The notes under the pieces: generated by a model
What the model was told of the DNA's origin: nothing
The model's database searches: none
Seen by the model: the letters and a program-made list of their open reading frames with translations, nothing else
Position numbers and translations under genes: made by a program
Shown: piece by piece, positions 37,095 to 44,814 of the stretch
Layout: the number at the start of each line of letters is the position of its first letter
Numbering within the stretch: position 1 is the stretch's first letter
NCBI RefSeq assembly: GCF_900111985.1
Contig: NZ_FOKI01000014.1
Coordinates: 1 to 64,000 of the forward strand
Length of the DNA stretch: 64,000 nucleotides
Source: Clostridium frigidicarnis
GTDB taxonomy: Bacteria > Bacillota > Clostridia > Clostridiales > Clostridiaceae
Direction of reading: 5' to 3'

Positions 37095-37544
37095 ATGGCT
37101 AGCTTCATGGATGATAATGATATAAAAGCCGAAGAGAAAAGATTGTATGAAGAGTATAAAAGCAAATTAGACGAACTAAAAAAAGTTACCAAAGAAAAAG
37201 AAGCTGTAGGTCAAGTTTTTACAAAAGGTTTATTACCCATATACGTTATGTATATTCTTAGTTTAGAACCCACTAATGGTAATGAAATCTCTCACAAAAT
37301 AGGTGACAATACACATGGCCTTTGGATTCCTAGTACAGGCGGTATTTATCCTCTTTTAAAAAAGCTAGAAAAGCAAGGCTTTGTTGAAGGTCAATGGGAT
37401 GATCCAAAAAAGAAATTTCAAAAAATATATTGTCTAACGGAAGATGGGTTTAAAGAATTTGAAAGCAAAAAATATCTAATGAAAACTAAAATTGAGGAAG
37501 CTTTAGAGGTTTTCAAAATAATTTTTCAAGATTTATATAAATAA
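37095..37544 (+). CDS. PadR family transcriptional regulator
   Basis: A 149-residue regulator. Residues about 1-40 are charged and probably helical; the winged-helix PadR domain spans about 45-125 (LLPIYVMYILSLEPTNGNEI, STGGIYPLLKKLEKQGFVEG, KIYCLTEDGFKEF), and a short C-terminal dimerisation helix follows. PadR proteins are usually repressors of the operon they belong to or of neighbouring genes. Being 2 bp downstream of degV, behind a strongly symmetric promoter site, suggests it controls its own operon (inference). Confidence 0.92.
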   Translation: MASFMDDNDIKAEEKRLYEEYKSKLDELKKVTKEKEAVGQVFTKGLLPIYVMYILSLEPTNGNEISHKIGDNTHGLWIPSTGGIYPLLKKLEKQGFVEGQWDDPKKKFQKIYCLTEDGFKEFESKKYLMKTKIEEALEVFKIIFQDLYK

Positions 37545-37579
37545 AGGATTTTAGTTATCTAAAATCCTTTATTTTTTTA
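37543..37579. terminator. bidirectional terminator between padR and ferredoxin
   Basis: AAAGGATTTTAG (37543-37554) pairs with CTAAAATCCTTT (37559-37570), followed by TTTATTTTTTTAT. It directly follows the padR stop codon and precedes the convergent ferredoxin stop codon, so it can serve both strands. Confidence 0.88.
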
Positions 37580-37765
37580 TTGGACAGCTATCGCATCTAC
37601 AGGACAACTCTCTTCAGCTTCTTTGGAACTAGCCTCTTCTTCTGAAGGTATCTCATCAACTATAGACTTAGCTTTCCCATCATCATCCATATCAAATACA
37701 GCTGGACATACAGATGGGCATAATCCACATCCTATACAGACATCTTTATCCACATGTGCATTCAT
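37577..37765 (-). CDS. Small 4Fe-4S ferredoxin
   Basis: A 62-residue acidic ferredoxin with CIGCGLCPSVCP near the N-terminus (Cys10, 13, 16 and 20) and a fourth ligand in ESCPVDAI near the C-terminus. The spacing fits a single [4Fe-4S] cluster (Cys10, 13, 16 and 54), with Cys20 free or disulfide-bonded, as in monocluster ferredoxins. It carries electrons at low potential in anaerobic metabolism. It has its own promoter region and is convergent with degV-padR. Confidence 0.95.
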   Translation of the reverse strand: MNAHVDKDVCIGCGLCPSVCPAVFDMDDDGKAKSIVDEIPSEEEASSKEAEESCPVDAIAVQ

Positions 37766-37859
37766 AACTACACCTCCTCTTTTTAAAATCTATACTATCT
37801 TTTATCATACCCTCGAAAATTATTCATACTAACTTACTTATAAATTGACTACTCCATTC

Positions 37860-38085
37860 TTTTAGTGACAAATTTTTAGTGACAAGTTAAGGTTAAATTA
37901 TTTTTTAAGCAACAAAAAACATCATTAACTTGTCACAATATGAAGTGTTTCTCAACGTTATCGATAAATTCAAAATCCACAATATCTAATAAATGAATAA
38001 AAATATCTATACACCGTTACAATTGAAAAACTCTTTAACTTTAGTTTTATCATCATTTTAGAGTTAAAATTTTCTATACATCAAA
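37860..38085. repeat. R2-related repeat region
   Basis: AT-rich segment with TAGTGACAAGTTAAGG, an inverse AACTTGTCAC near 37930, and a closing block (TTTATCATCATTTTAGAGT) that recurs near 44725. It is a diverged or deleted relative of the R2 family filling the 361-bp gap between ferredoxin and mrp. No gene was found in it. Confidence 0.5.
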
Positions 38086-38120
38086 AAAATAGATGCCTCT
38101 TTATTTTAGAGACATCTATC
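38084..38120 (-). terminator. intrinsic terminator after mrp
   Basis: ATAGATGCCTCT (38089-38100) pairs with AGAGACATCTAT (38108-38119) with one mismatch, then a T-run on the minus strand (RC of 38084-38088). It lies 7 bp from the mrp stop codon. Confidence 0.8.
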
Positions 38121-38126
38121 TATTAT

Positions 38127-38972
38127 TTATTTTACTGAGTCTATTAAAAATGTATATTTATCAGTATTTATTAAGTAATCTTCTGCCAAACCCTCTTCTA
38201 AACTCTCTACTAAATCTAAATTTATTGGAAGTTCTGCAATAAGAGGTAACCCTAAATATTGAGCATGCTCAGCAGCCGGTTTTTTAGAAAATATTCTAGT
38301 TTTCTCTCCACAATTTAAACAATCTATGTATGACATATTTTCTACTACACCTTTAACGGGAACCTCTAGCTTCTCAGTCATAATTACAACCTTTTTCACT
38401 ATCATTGATACCATATCCTGAGGTGTTGAAACTATAATCATACTTGTTAAAGGAAAGCTTTGCATAACTGTAAGTGCTATATCACCAGTTCCTGGAGGCA
38501 TATCTATTAATAGATAATCTAATTCCCCCCATTTAGTGTCTTGGTACATTTGATTAAGAACCCCATTTATAACTGGCCCTCTCCATATTACAGGTTGATC
38601 TTCTATTTCTGTTAATAGATTTATTGATATAACCTTTATTCCTAACTTTGTACTAACAGGTGTAAATGTTATATTTTCTCCATTTTCATCTGATAATATT
38701 TTTGCTCTTTCATTGTTTATTCCAAAAAATCTAGGCATTGATGGTCCTGTTATATCTGCATCGAGAACTCCAACCTTAAATCCTTTTTTTGCAAGTTCAG
38801 TTGCCATAATACCAGTAACTGTACTTTTTCCAACTCCACCTTTACCACTTATAATACCTATTATATTTTTTATTTCCCCATATTTAGGCATCATTTTGCC
38901 ACAAGAATCGCCTTCAGCAGATCCTTTTTTTGAACAACTACTTTTACTTGCACAAGTTGAACAATTTCCCAT
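38127..38972 (-). CDS. Mrp/NBP35-type ATP-binding iron-sulfur carrier
   Basis: A 281-residue P-loop ATPase. A cysteine-rich N-terminus (MGNCSTCASKSSC) precedes a deviant Walker A (ISGKGGVGKST, about 40-50), the Asp-containing GVLDADITGPSMP and DMPPGTGD. A CxxC pair (CLNCGEK) near residue 215 can bind a bridging 4Fe-4S cluster between two subunits. Mrp proteins carry Fe-S clusters to targets. It begins 12 bp after the preceding lipoprotein gene stops. Which apoproteins it serves is unknown; a ferredoxin gene lies nearby. Confidence 0.92.
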   Translation of the reverse strand: MGNCSTCASKSSCSKKGSAEGDSCGKMMPKYGEIKNIIGIISGKGGVGKSTVTGIMATELAKKGFKVGVLDADITGPSMPRFFGINNERAKILSDENGENITFTPVSTKLGIKVISINLLTEIEDQPVIWRGPVINGVLNQMYQDTKWGELDYLLIDMPPGTGDIALTVMQSFPLTSMIIVSTPQDMVSMIVKKVVIMTEKLEVPVKGVVENMSYIDCLNCGEKTRIFSKKPAAEHAQYLGLPLIAELPINLDLVESLEEGLAEDYLINTDKYTFLIDSVK

Positions 38973-38984
38973 AATAAAACCTCC

Positions 38985-39818
38985 TTAAAATCCCTCTGGT
39001 TTCTCTTTTGAAACATCTATTGACCAAGAATTATCTTCATAATTACATAATACATAATACTTGTTCTCTGTGTTATTAGATTTGTCTTGTAATGTTATTA
39101 TACTCTTATATATTGTTGTTTTATATCCATAAGTTTTTACATTTACTAAAATATCAAAATCATTTTTATTTTTATTTACAACCTCAGCATTAGGTAATTT
39201 ATCGTTTAGCCTATCTTTAAAATATTCTAAATCCGTTGATAATACATATTTTAAAACTTCTACATCATCACTAATATTTACCCCTATTTTCTTATTCGTA
39301 TCAAATGACTCTCCATATTTATCAATAAATTTTAATATAGTATCATAATATAGTTCTTCAAATTTTCTAGGTTTTGTCAATGTAGAAAGGTTTCTTATAA
39401 TGTCATTATCTATTCTTTTAGATACTACATATGCCTTATCATCATTATAAAAATTACCTTGTTTTTTTTCTTGAAGCCCAACTACATAATTAAACTTTAT
39501 TACAGTTTCATCATTTTGATGAATTTCAAATATATAATCTGGCTCTAATGAAGTTTTTTCATTTGCAACCTTTGCTTCTGATAATATTTTATTTAAATCC
39601 TGAATCGTACCCTTATCAGTTACAACAAATCTAAATCTTGGATCTCTATTACTTTGTATTACAATTTTATCAACTTTATTTTCTGTCATATAATCAAAAT
39701 CATTATTCTTTAATCCCATTTTAACTTTTAAGTTGTCGATTTTACTACAACCACTTAAAGGTATAAACATTAAAACTACAAGAAAAATATATAAATATTT
39801 TTTATTTATCTTTTTCAA
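38985..39818 (-). CDS. Lipoprotein of unknown function
   Basis: A 277-residue exported protein. Residues 1-24 form a lipoprotein signal (KKINKKYLYIFLVVLMFIP) with lipobox LSGC. The mature part is mixed alpha/beta with many charged residues (DPRFRFVVTDKGTIQDL, DKYGESFDTNKKIGV) and no domain I recognise. Start is a TTG after AAAGGAG. It lies between lgt, the enzyme that would lipidate it, and mrp, on the same strand and closely spaced, so probably co-transcribed. No motif points to a substrate. Confidence 0.8.
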   Translation of the reverse strand: MKKINKKYLYIFLVVLMFIPLSGCSKIDNLKVKMGLKNNDFDYMTENKVDKIVIQSNRDPRFRFVVTDKGTIQDLNKILSEAKVANEKTSLEPDYIFEIHQNDETVIKFNYVVGLQEKKQGNFYNDDKAYVVSKRIDNDIIRNLSTLTKPRKFEELYYDTILKFIDKYGESFDTNKKIGVNISDDVEVLKYVLSTDLEYFKDRLNDKLPNAEVVNKNKNDFDILVNVKTYGYKTTIYKSIITLQDKSNNTENKYYVLCNYEDNSWSIDVSKEKPEGF

Positions 39819-39847
39819 TTTTTTTCTCCTTTAATTTATCTATATTA

Positions 39848-39903
39848 GCCACATGAAATAAAATAGACTATCATACTGACTTGTTATTTTTTGAATGTGT
39901 TTT
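39848..39903. repeat. R1 repeat copy E (short, overlaps the end of lgt)
   Basis: A truncated R1 copy: left end AGCCACATGAAATAAAATAG, then ACTATCATACTGACTTG and GAATGTGTTTT. The lgt stop codon (39871-39873) and the final codons for HSKNNKSV lie inside it. Confidence 0.85.
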
Positions 39904-40626
39904 AAACAAATATACACCTATAATAAATACGAATATAGAAATGAATTGTGATGTTGATAAATTACCAACATTCCCTCTTGGATCATTTCTAAGAAACTCT
40001 ACAAAAAATCTTCCTGCTGAATAGCAGATTAAATATAATATAAATGTTTTTCCCTTACCTTTATTTCTCTTATCATACCATATAAGTACAGCAGCTAAGA
40101 TAAAATCAAAAATAGATGAGTATATTTGAGTTGGATGTAAATGTACATTATTAGGGGCAAACTGTGAGCCAGTAAAAACTATTGAACATACACTATTAGT
40201 TTCAGCTCCATAACAGCACCCTGCAAGTAAGCATCCTATTCTTCCAAAGCCTTGAGCTAATGGTAAACTAGGAATAACTAAATCAAAGACCTCAAGAATG
40301 TCCCAAGATTTTCTTTTTGCATATAAATATACTGATAATACTCCTGCAATTATTGCTCCATAAATAACAAATCCAGCTCCAAAGTCTCTTAAAATTTCTG
40401 GGTTTTTAATTATAGATTTAAAGTCAGTTATAATATATAGAATTTTTCCGCCTAAAATACCTGCTATTATAGATATTATAGTCATATTTAAAATATGGTC
40501 TTCATTATATCCTGCCTTATTACTTCTTTTTGTTAATAAGATAATAGCAAATATTATTCCTATTGCTATCATAAAACCATATCCGTAAACTTTAAAACCC
40601 CATACATCAAATAATATTGGCTTCAT
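39871..40626 (-). CDS. lgt: Prolipoprotein diacylglyceryl transferase
   Basis: A 251-residue membrane enzyme with about seven spans. It transfers diacylglycerol from phosphatidylglycerol to the lipobox Cys of prolipoproteins. Seen: VWGFKVYGYGFMIAIG near the N-terminus, the family signature region GFGRIGCLLAGCCYG, HPTQIYSS and GRFFVEFLRNDPRG. The last ~8 residues (HSKNNKSV) are encoded by an R1 repeat, so the natural end has been replaced or extended by insertion. Substrates in this window include PrsA and the 277-residue lipoprotein next to it. Confidence 0.95.
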   Translation of the reverse strand: MKPILFDVWGFKVYGYGFMIAIGIIFAIILLTKRSNKAGYNEDHILNMTIISIIAGILGGKILYIITDFKSIIKNPEILRDFGAGFVIYGAIIAGVLSVYLYAKRKSWDILEVFDLVIPSLPLAQGFGRIGCLLAGCCYGAETNSVCSIVFTGSQFAPNNVHLHPTQIYSSIFDFILAAVLIWYDKRNKGKGKTFILYLICYSAGRFFVEFLRNDPRGNVGNLSTSQFISIFVFIIGVYLFKTHSKNNKSV

Positions 40627-40643
40627 GTTTCCCTCCTTAATAC

Positions 40644-40670
40644 AAAAAGAGAAGCTATATAGCTTCTCTT
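40644..40670 (-). terminator. intrinsic terminator upstream of lgt
   Basis: AAGAGAAGCTATATAGCTTC continuing into TCTT (40647-40670) is a perfect palindrome with a T-run on the minus strand. It terminates the 194-residue gene and lies just before the lgt start, so lgt has its own promoter or depends on read-through. Confidence 0.85.
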
Positions 40671-40732
40671 ATTCTCTTTGTTTAAATTATAATACTTTAG
40701 TTTTTTTTTATCAATTAAATTTAAAAAAATCA

Positions 40733-41317
40733 CTACTCTTTATATTTAATTGTATTAACTATTGACTTAAATACTAAATTGTTGCTTTCTTTGTCCTTAG
40801 TTTTATCCACAGAAAAAGAAATTTTTATAACATTATTATTTAAGCTTACAAAATACTCATATATATTATAGCTTTTATCCTTTGAACTCATATTATAACT
40901 TACTTCATATGCTTCATTTGAATCTAACTGTACTTTATTTGACGTATATTTATCATACGTATATTCTTTAACCGTATAATCTTTGCTTCTATCAATAAAC
41001 GTCTCTAATGCATCTTCATTGCTCCACACTTCTATATATCCGTTTAAGCCTATATCTGATGAGCTAAATGAACTATGATATAATATGTCACTTACCTTAT
41101 ATTCTCCATTTTCTGAACTCCATACTTCTGGCAATCCATATATTAATTTATCATTTAAAACCCTATATTCTTTAAACTCATCTAATCCACTATTCTTCAA
41201 TGCAAGTTCTCTAATATTTCCCTGAAAATTAATTTGCAATCCAAACAAAATAATAACTAATCCTACAACAACTAATGTTACTCCCAATCTTTTATTATTT
41301 ACATTAAAAGACTTCAT
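40733..41317 (-). CDS. Membrane-anchored protein of unknown function (194 aa)
   Basis: A 194-residue protein with one N-terminal membrane span (about 11-27: LGVTLVVVGLVIILFGL) and an outer or inner soluble domain rich in Ser, Asn, Tyr and Lys. No enzymatic motif is visible. The beta-rich soluble part (GLNGYIEVWSNEDALETFI, AYEVSYNMSSKDKSYNIYEY) resembles small membrane-anchored domains that follow spore or envelope genes in clostridia, without a firm family. It has a good GAGGG ribosome site and its own terminator. It follows the 403-residue gene by 71 bp on the same strand. Confidence 0.8.
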   Translation of the reverse strand: MKSFNVNNKRLGVTLVVVGLVIILFGLQINFQGNIRELALKNSGLDEFKEYRVLNDKLIYGLPEVWSSENGEYKVSDILYHSSFSSSDIGLNGYIEVWSNEDALETFIDRSKDYTVKEYTYDKYTSNKVQLDSNEAYEVSYNMSSKDKSYNIYEYFVSLNNNVIKISFSVDKTKDKESNNLVFKSIVNTIKYKE

Positions 41318-41388
41318 ACCTTTAACCCTCTTTTCTTCTATGTATTACATGTCCATACAATATATGGACATGCTAAAATATACTTAGA

Positions 41389-42600
41389 TCATTTCATAGG
41401 AACTACTATCATAGAATTTCTAAAATCATAAAACATAACCCAATATCCCATTTCACTTTCTTTTTCATTTTGTATTTTTTCAGTAATCCAAGTAACAAAA
41501 CCTGATTTTCCTCCATAAGGTTGTTCACATTTATCTTTGGTTCCTGGTATAGCATATACTAGATACTTCATATTCCCATCAGCATCGTACATTAGTCCCA
41601 TCATATAATGGCCATGCTTTCTTATATATGGGAAGTAATTCAACATAGGATAATATGCTATTGTATACTTATTGTAATTTGACATGTTGCACATAGTATC
41701 CAATTCTTCCACTGGTATTTTATACCATTTACATTTATTCATATTAGGGCATATATTTTTAGCTTCTTCAAATCCCAACATTGCACTCTTAAAGAATTCT
41801 CCCATACTGCCTTTAGGATTTTCATCTATCATCTCTTCTAATTTTTTTTCTTCTTCTCTTCTTTCATCTTTTATTTGCTCATCAATTTCTCTCTCATAAT
41901 TATCAAATTCTACTTTTTTACATTTACAATCATCATCTTTACCTTTATCATCATAATCATCATCTTTGCCTTTATCATCATCTTTCTCCTTTGTTTCACT
42001 ATCATAATCATCATCTTTACATTTTTTAGGTTCTACTTTTTCATCTTTTTTCTTATGTTCTTTTTTTACATCCTCATCTTTCTTTTTATGCTCCTCTTTC
42101 TTTTTATACTCATCCTTTTCATCGTTCTTAATATCTTTTTCAATCTCTTTCATTTCCTCTTTCTTACAATTAATCATTCCATAGTTTTTAAATCCCTGAG
42201 GTATATCACTTGATGCAAATCCATGCATTAAATATACAACTTTTTCTCCTATAAATTTGACAATAGCAGCTCCTCCTACTTTGTCAATTTCTATACCTGT
42301 TCCTCCTATATTATCTAGGCTATACTCATAGGTAACGTCAGCTCTACCATTATCATCTATGTTCAATATCCCTAGATTAATAATTTTTTTGCAATCTTTC
42401 TTATTGCATATCAATATCATGTAACAATTATTTTTATCCTTTTTTATATTTTGAACGTAATAGGATACTTTACATTTATCATTTTTTGTTTCTACTTTTG
42501 CGTATCCGGATATCTGTTTATCTTGTGAAACAGAGTATCCTTTCTCATCTTCTTGTAAAATTATAAAATATCTACTATATGGCTTCTTACTACTAGACAC
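41389..42600 (-). CDS. Clostridial protein with Lys/Asp/Glu-rich central segment (403 aa), unknown function
   Basis: A 403-residue cytoplasmic-looking protein in three parts. Residues 1-145 form a folded N-terminal domain (YSRYFIILQEDEKGYSV, GGAAIVKFIGEKVVYLMHG). Residues about 148-260 are an extreme low-complexity stretch of Lys, Asp and Glu, with repeats of the type GKDDDYDD. Residues about 262-403 form a second domain with several Cys and aromatic residues (NICPNMNKCKWYKIP, YYPMLNYFPYIRKHGHY). I recognise the style from clostridial genomes but not a named function; a spore-surface or envelope role is possible. Start is GTG, 10 nt after GGAGG. Confidence 0.8.
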   Translation of the reverse strand: MSSSKKPYSRYFIILQEDEKGYSVSQDKQISGYAKVETKNDKCKVSYYVQNIKKDKNNCYMILICNKKDCKKIINLGILNIDDNGRADVTYEYSLDNIGGTGIEIDKVGGAAIVKFIGEKVVYLMHGFASSDIPQGFKNYGMINCKKEEMKEIEKDIKNDEKDEYKKKEEHKKKDEDVKKEHKKKDEKVEPKKCKDDDYDSETKEKDDDKGKDDDYDDKGKDDDCKCKKVEFDNYEREIDEQIKDERREEEKKLEEMIDENPKGSMGEFFKSAMLGFEEAKNICPNMNKCKWYKIPVEELDTMCNMSNYNKYTIAYYPMLNYFPYIRKHGHYMMGLMYDADGNMKYLVYAIPGTKDKCEQPYGGKSGFVTWITEKIQNEKESEMGYWVMFYDFRNSMIVVPMK

Positions 42601-42715
42601 CTTTATGTTACCTCCACATATTTTTACTCATTATATTATATGTATAACATGTAAAAACTTTCCTATTTATTTCTTTTATTTATATACTATTTTAAATCAT
42701 TACTTAACTTGCTCT

Positions 42716-42900
42716 AATAAAAACTCATAACATAACCTGGTACTGTAATACTCCCACCTTCTAAAAATTGAGATGACAACTGCATACTATACAGTTATTC
42801 TATGGCTACCAACTATAAAAATTCACAGCTATAACACTGTTCTTTTCAACTACAAACCTGCAACTCTCTTACCACTTATTTCTGGACAATCTTGCAAAAA
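42716..42900 (-). pseudogene. possible protein-coding remnant (frameshifted)
   Basis: Inside the 380-bp gap between ksgA and the 403-residue gene, three short minus-strand stretches in different frames look protein-like in order: CPEISGKRVAGL, VEKNSVIAVNFYSW and QFLEGGSITVPGYVMSFY. They are separated by stops and frame changes. The region is also less AT-rich than its surroundings. No intact ORF with a ribosome site exists. It may be a decayed gene; I cannot name the family. Confidence 0.3.
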
Positions 42901-42927
42901 CTATATGCTTACTTAAAATAAAAAACA

Positions 42928-42965
42928 CATTAAAGTATTATTTTACCTTAATGTGTTTTATTATT
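42928..42965. terminator. terminator hairpin after ksgA
   Basis: AAAACACATTAA (42928-42939) pairs with TTAATGTGTTTT (42950-42961) and is flanked by T-rich sequence on both strands. It is about 20 bp beyond the ksgA stop codon. Confidence 0.7.
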
Positions 42966-42980
42966 ATTTTTGAATATGTC

Positions 42981-43820
42981 TTATTTGATTGAAAACTTAT
43001 ATACTGAATTAGCTAGAGTTGCAAACTCTTCAAGCGATAAAGTTTCCCCTCTTCTTTTTTGATCTATTCCTGATTCTATAAATGCACTCTCTAAATCTTC
43101 TTTACTTAACCCTAAAGGCTTTAATGCATTCCATAAAGTTTTTCTTCTCATATTAAATGATGCTCTTACAACCTTGAAGAACAATTTTTCATCCTCAACT
43201 TCAACTCTAGGTTTATCTAATTTATCTAATCTTATTACTATAGAATCAACCTTTGGTCTTGGCAAAAATGACGTAGGTGATACTTTTCTAACTATTTTTG
43301 TATTGCAATGGTATTGTACTAAAACTGATAAAGATCCATATTCCTTGCAGTTAGGTTCCGAATCTATTCTCTCTGCTACCTCTTTTTGAATCATTATTGT
43401 TAATGATTTAAAGTTATACCCTTTTGTTAAAAGCCTAACTATTATAGGTGTTGTCACATAATAAGGTAAATTAGCTACTAGCTTTACACTCTCTTCATCA
43501 CCTATGATTTCATTAAAGTCAACCTTTAATGCATCATTATGTATTAATTGAAAATTAGGAAATTCATTTAATTCTTCTATTAATATAGGTATTAAATCTG
43601 AGTCAAGTTCTATTGCTGTTACTTTTTTAGCTCTAGGTAACATTACTCTAGTTAACGTACCTACCCCTGGACCTATTTCTATAACAAAATCGTCCTCATT
43701 TATTCCTGAACCTACTATAATGTCATCTAAAACCGTATCATCAATCAAAAAGTTTTGACCTAAACTCTTGCTAAATTTAAACTTATGTTTTTCAACTATC
43801 TCTCTAGTCTTATTATCCAT
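42981..43820 (-). CDS. ksgA: 16S rRNA (adenine1518/1519-N6)-dimethyltransferase
   Basis: A 279-residue SAM methyltransferase (RsmA/KsgA). Motifs: [22 protein letters not shown]-binding [14 protein letters not shown], acidic AIELDSDLI, and catalytic [11 protein letters not shown]. It dimethylates two adenines at the 3' end of 16S rRNA during 30S maturation. It starts with ATG behind AGGAG, 12 bp after rnmV, its usual partner. The stop codon abuts a remnant of an R1 repeat end (42966-42983). Confidence 0.98.
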   Translation of the reverse strand: MDNKTREIVEKHKFKFSKSLGQNFLIDDTVLDDIIVGSGINEDDFVIEIGPGVGTLTRVMLPRAKKVTAIELDSDLIPILIEELNEFPNFQLIHNDALKVDFNEIIGDEESVKLVANLPYYVTTPIIVRLLTKGYNFKSLTIMIQKEVAERIDSEPNCKEYGSLSVLVQYHCNTKIVRKVSPTSFLPRPKVDSIVIRLDKLDKPRVEVEDEKLFFKVVRASFNMRRKTLWNALKPLGLSKEDLESAFIESGIDQKRRGETLSLEEFATLANSVYKFSIK

Positions 43821-43832
43821 ATATCTTATCTC

Positions 43833-44369
43833 CTAAATATTAATTTTCTTTATAGCTTTAACGAACTCTTCCTTCGTTATCCCAAAATTATTTAACCTAG
43901 ATATAAACTGATTTGCATTACAATATCCTATCCCAAGCTCTTTTCCAAGCTTATCTCTTCTTTCCTTTGAGTTAGGATCTCCAACTAATTTAAAAAACAT
44001 CATATCTTGAATATTAAATTCTTCTCGCTTTTCTTTAACTGTGCATTTTGCTTTCTCTAAAGCTTTAATTATTACTTCTGGTTCGGCATTCTCAACACCT
44101 ATATCATCACCTTTAGTGCCCTCGCTTTGTGTTATATATGCATGTTTTATTCCTTCTACTCTTTTTGATATTATTCTTCTTATTTTATCTCCAGCAAAAT
44201 CAGGATCAGTTAACACTATAACTCCCTGTCTTTTTTGTGCTTCTTTTATCCTATCTATTACTTTTTTATTTATTCCAAAGCCGCCTACTGCAATAAGTTC
44301 AGCATCTACTGCCCTTTTTACCGCTGTTATATCATCTCTACCTTCTACAACAATAACTTCTTTAATCAA
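43833..44369 (-). CDS. rnmV: Ribonuclease M5
   Basis: A 178-residue Toprim-domain nuclease that matures the 5S rRNA precursor. The Toprim core has the catalytic Glu and DxD-type residues (VVEGRDDITAVKRAV, then VLTDPDFAGDKIRR). The C-terminal half is the M5-specific domain (KLGKELGIGYCNANQFISRL). Start is TTG, 8 nt after AGGGAG. The rnmV-ksgA pair is conserved in Firmicutes, and yabE and tatD follow upstream, as here. Confidence 0.96.
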   Translation of the reverse strand: MIKEVIVVEGRDDITAVKRAVDAELIAVGGFGINKKVIDRIKEAQKRQGVIVLTDPDFAGDKIRRIISKRVEGIKHAYITQSEGTKGDDIGVENAEPEVIIKALEKAKCTVKEKREEFNIQDMMFFKLVGDPNSKERRDKLGKELGIGYCNANQFISRLNNFGITKEEFVKAIKKINI

Positions 44370-44428
44370 TTATTCTACTCCCTTTCACTAAACCTTATTT
44401 ATATATTATACACACAATTTATTAAGAA

Positions 44429-44765
44429 CAAAAGGCTGCGCCCTTTTTTAATTGAGAATTGATAATTGTCAATTGATGATTATTGTTGGAAGTCACAGAC
44501 TTCCTAAATATAGAGTTGAAAGTTGAAAGTTCAGGTTGAAAATCACAGATTTTCTTTAATTATATTTTAAAAATTTTAAAACCCTCCTAAGAAGATTTAT
44601 CCTTCAATTGTCAATTCTCAATCGTCAATTGTCAATTCATTTCAATCTCCCTAAAACGATCTATCCTAAACTTGTCACTCTGTAAAGTTCTCAATTAAAA
44701 AACTGTCTTTATTCTTAGATTTTATCATCATTTTAGAATCAAAAAATTTTATATTTTGCTACATA
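44429..44765. repeat. R2-family repeat, longest copy in the window
   Basis: Starts AAAAGGCTGCGCCCTTTTTT, then runs of TTGAGAATTGA-type and inverse CAATTGTCAATT-type words, two internal hairpins (GGAAGTC ACA GACTTCC; AAAATC ACA GATTTT), CCTAAGAAGATTTATCCTTC, and the TTTTATCATCATTTTAGAA closing block. It fills nearly all of the 438-bp gap between rnmV and yabE. Confidence 0.85.
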
Positions 44766-44768
44766 AAT

Positions 44769-44814
44769 AAAATAAGCAGTAGGAGGGGCATACCCCTCAA
44801 CTACTGCTTATTTT
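44769..44814 (-). terminator. intrinsic terminator overlapping the yabE stop
   Basis: AATAAGCAGTAG pairs with CTACTGCTTATT, enclosing an inner GAGGGG/CCCCTC stem. The stop codon of yabE (44808-44810) lies inside the upstream arm on the minus strand. Confidence 0.88.

Noticed and set aside
41875-42213. A 112-codon plus-strand frame rich in Phe and Ile
   Set aside because: It is the antisense of the Lys/Asp/Glu-rich linker of the minus-strand 403-residue gene, has no ribosome site, and its composition follows from the repeats.
42735-42918. A 48-codon plus-strand frame (begins MTTAYYTVILWLP)
   Set aside because: No ribosome site; it lies over the putative minus-strand coding remnant and a terminator.
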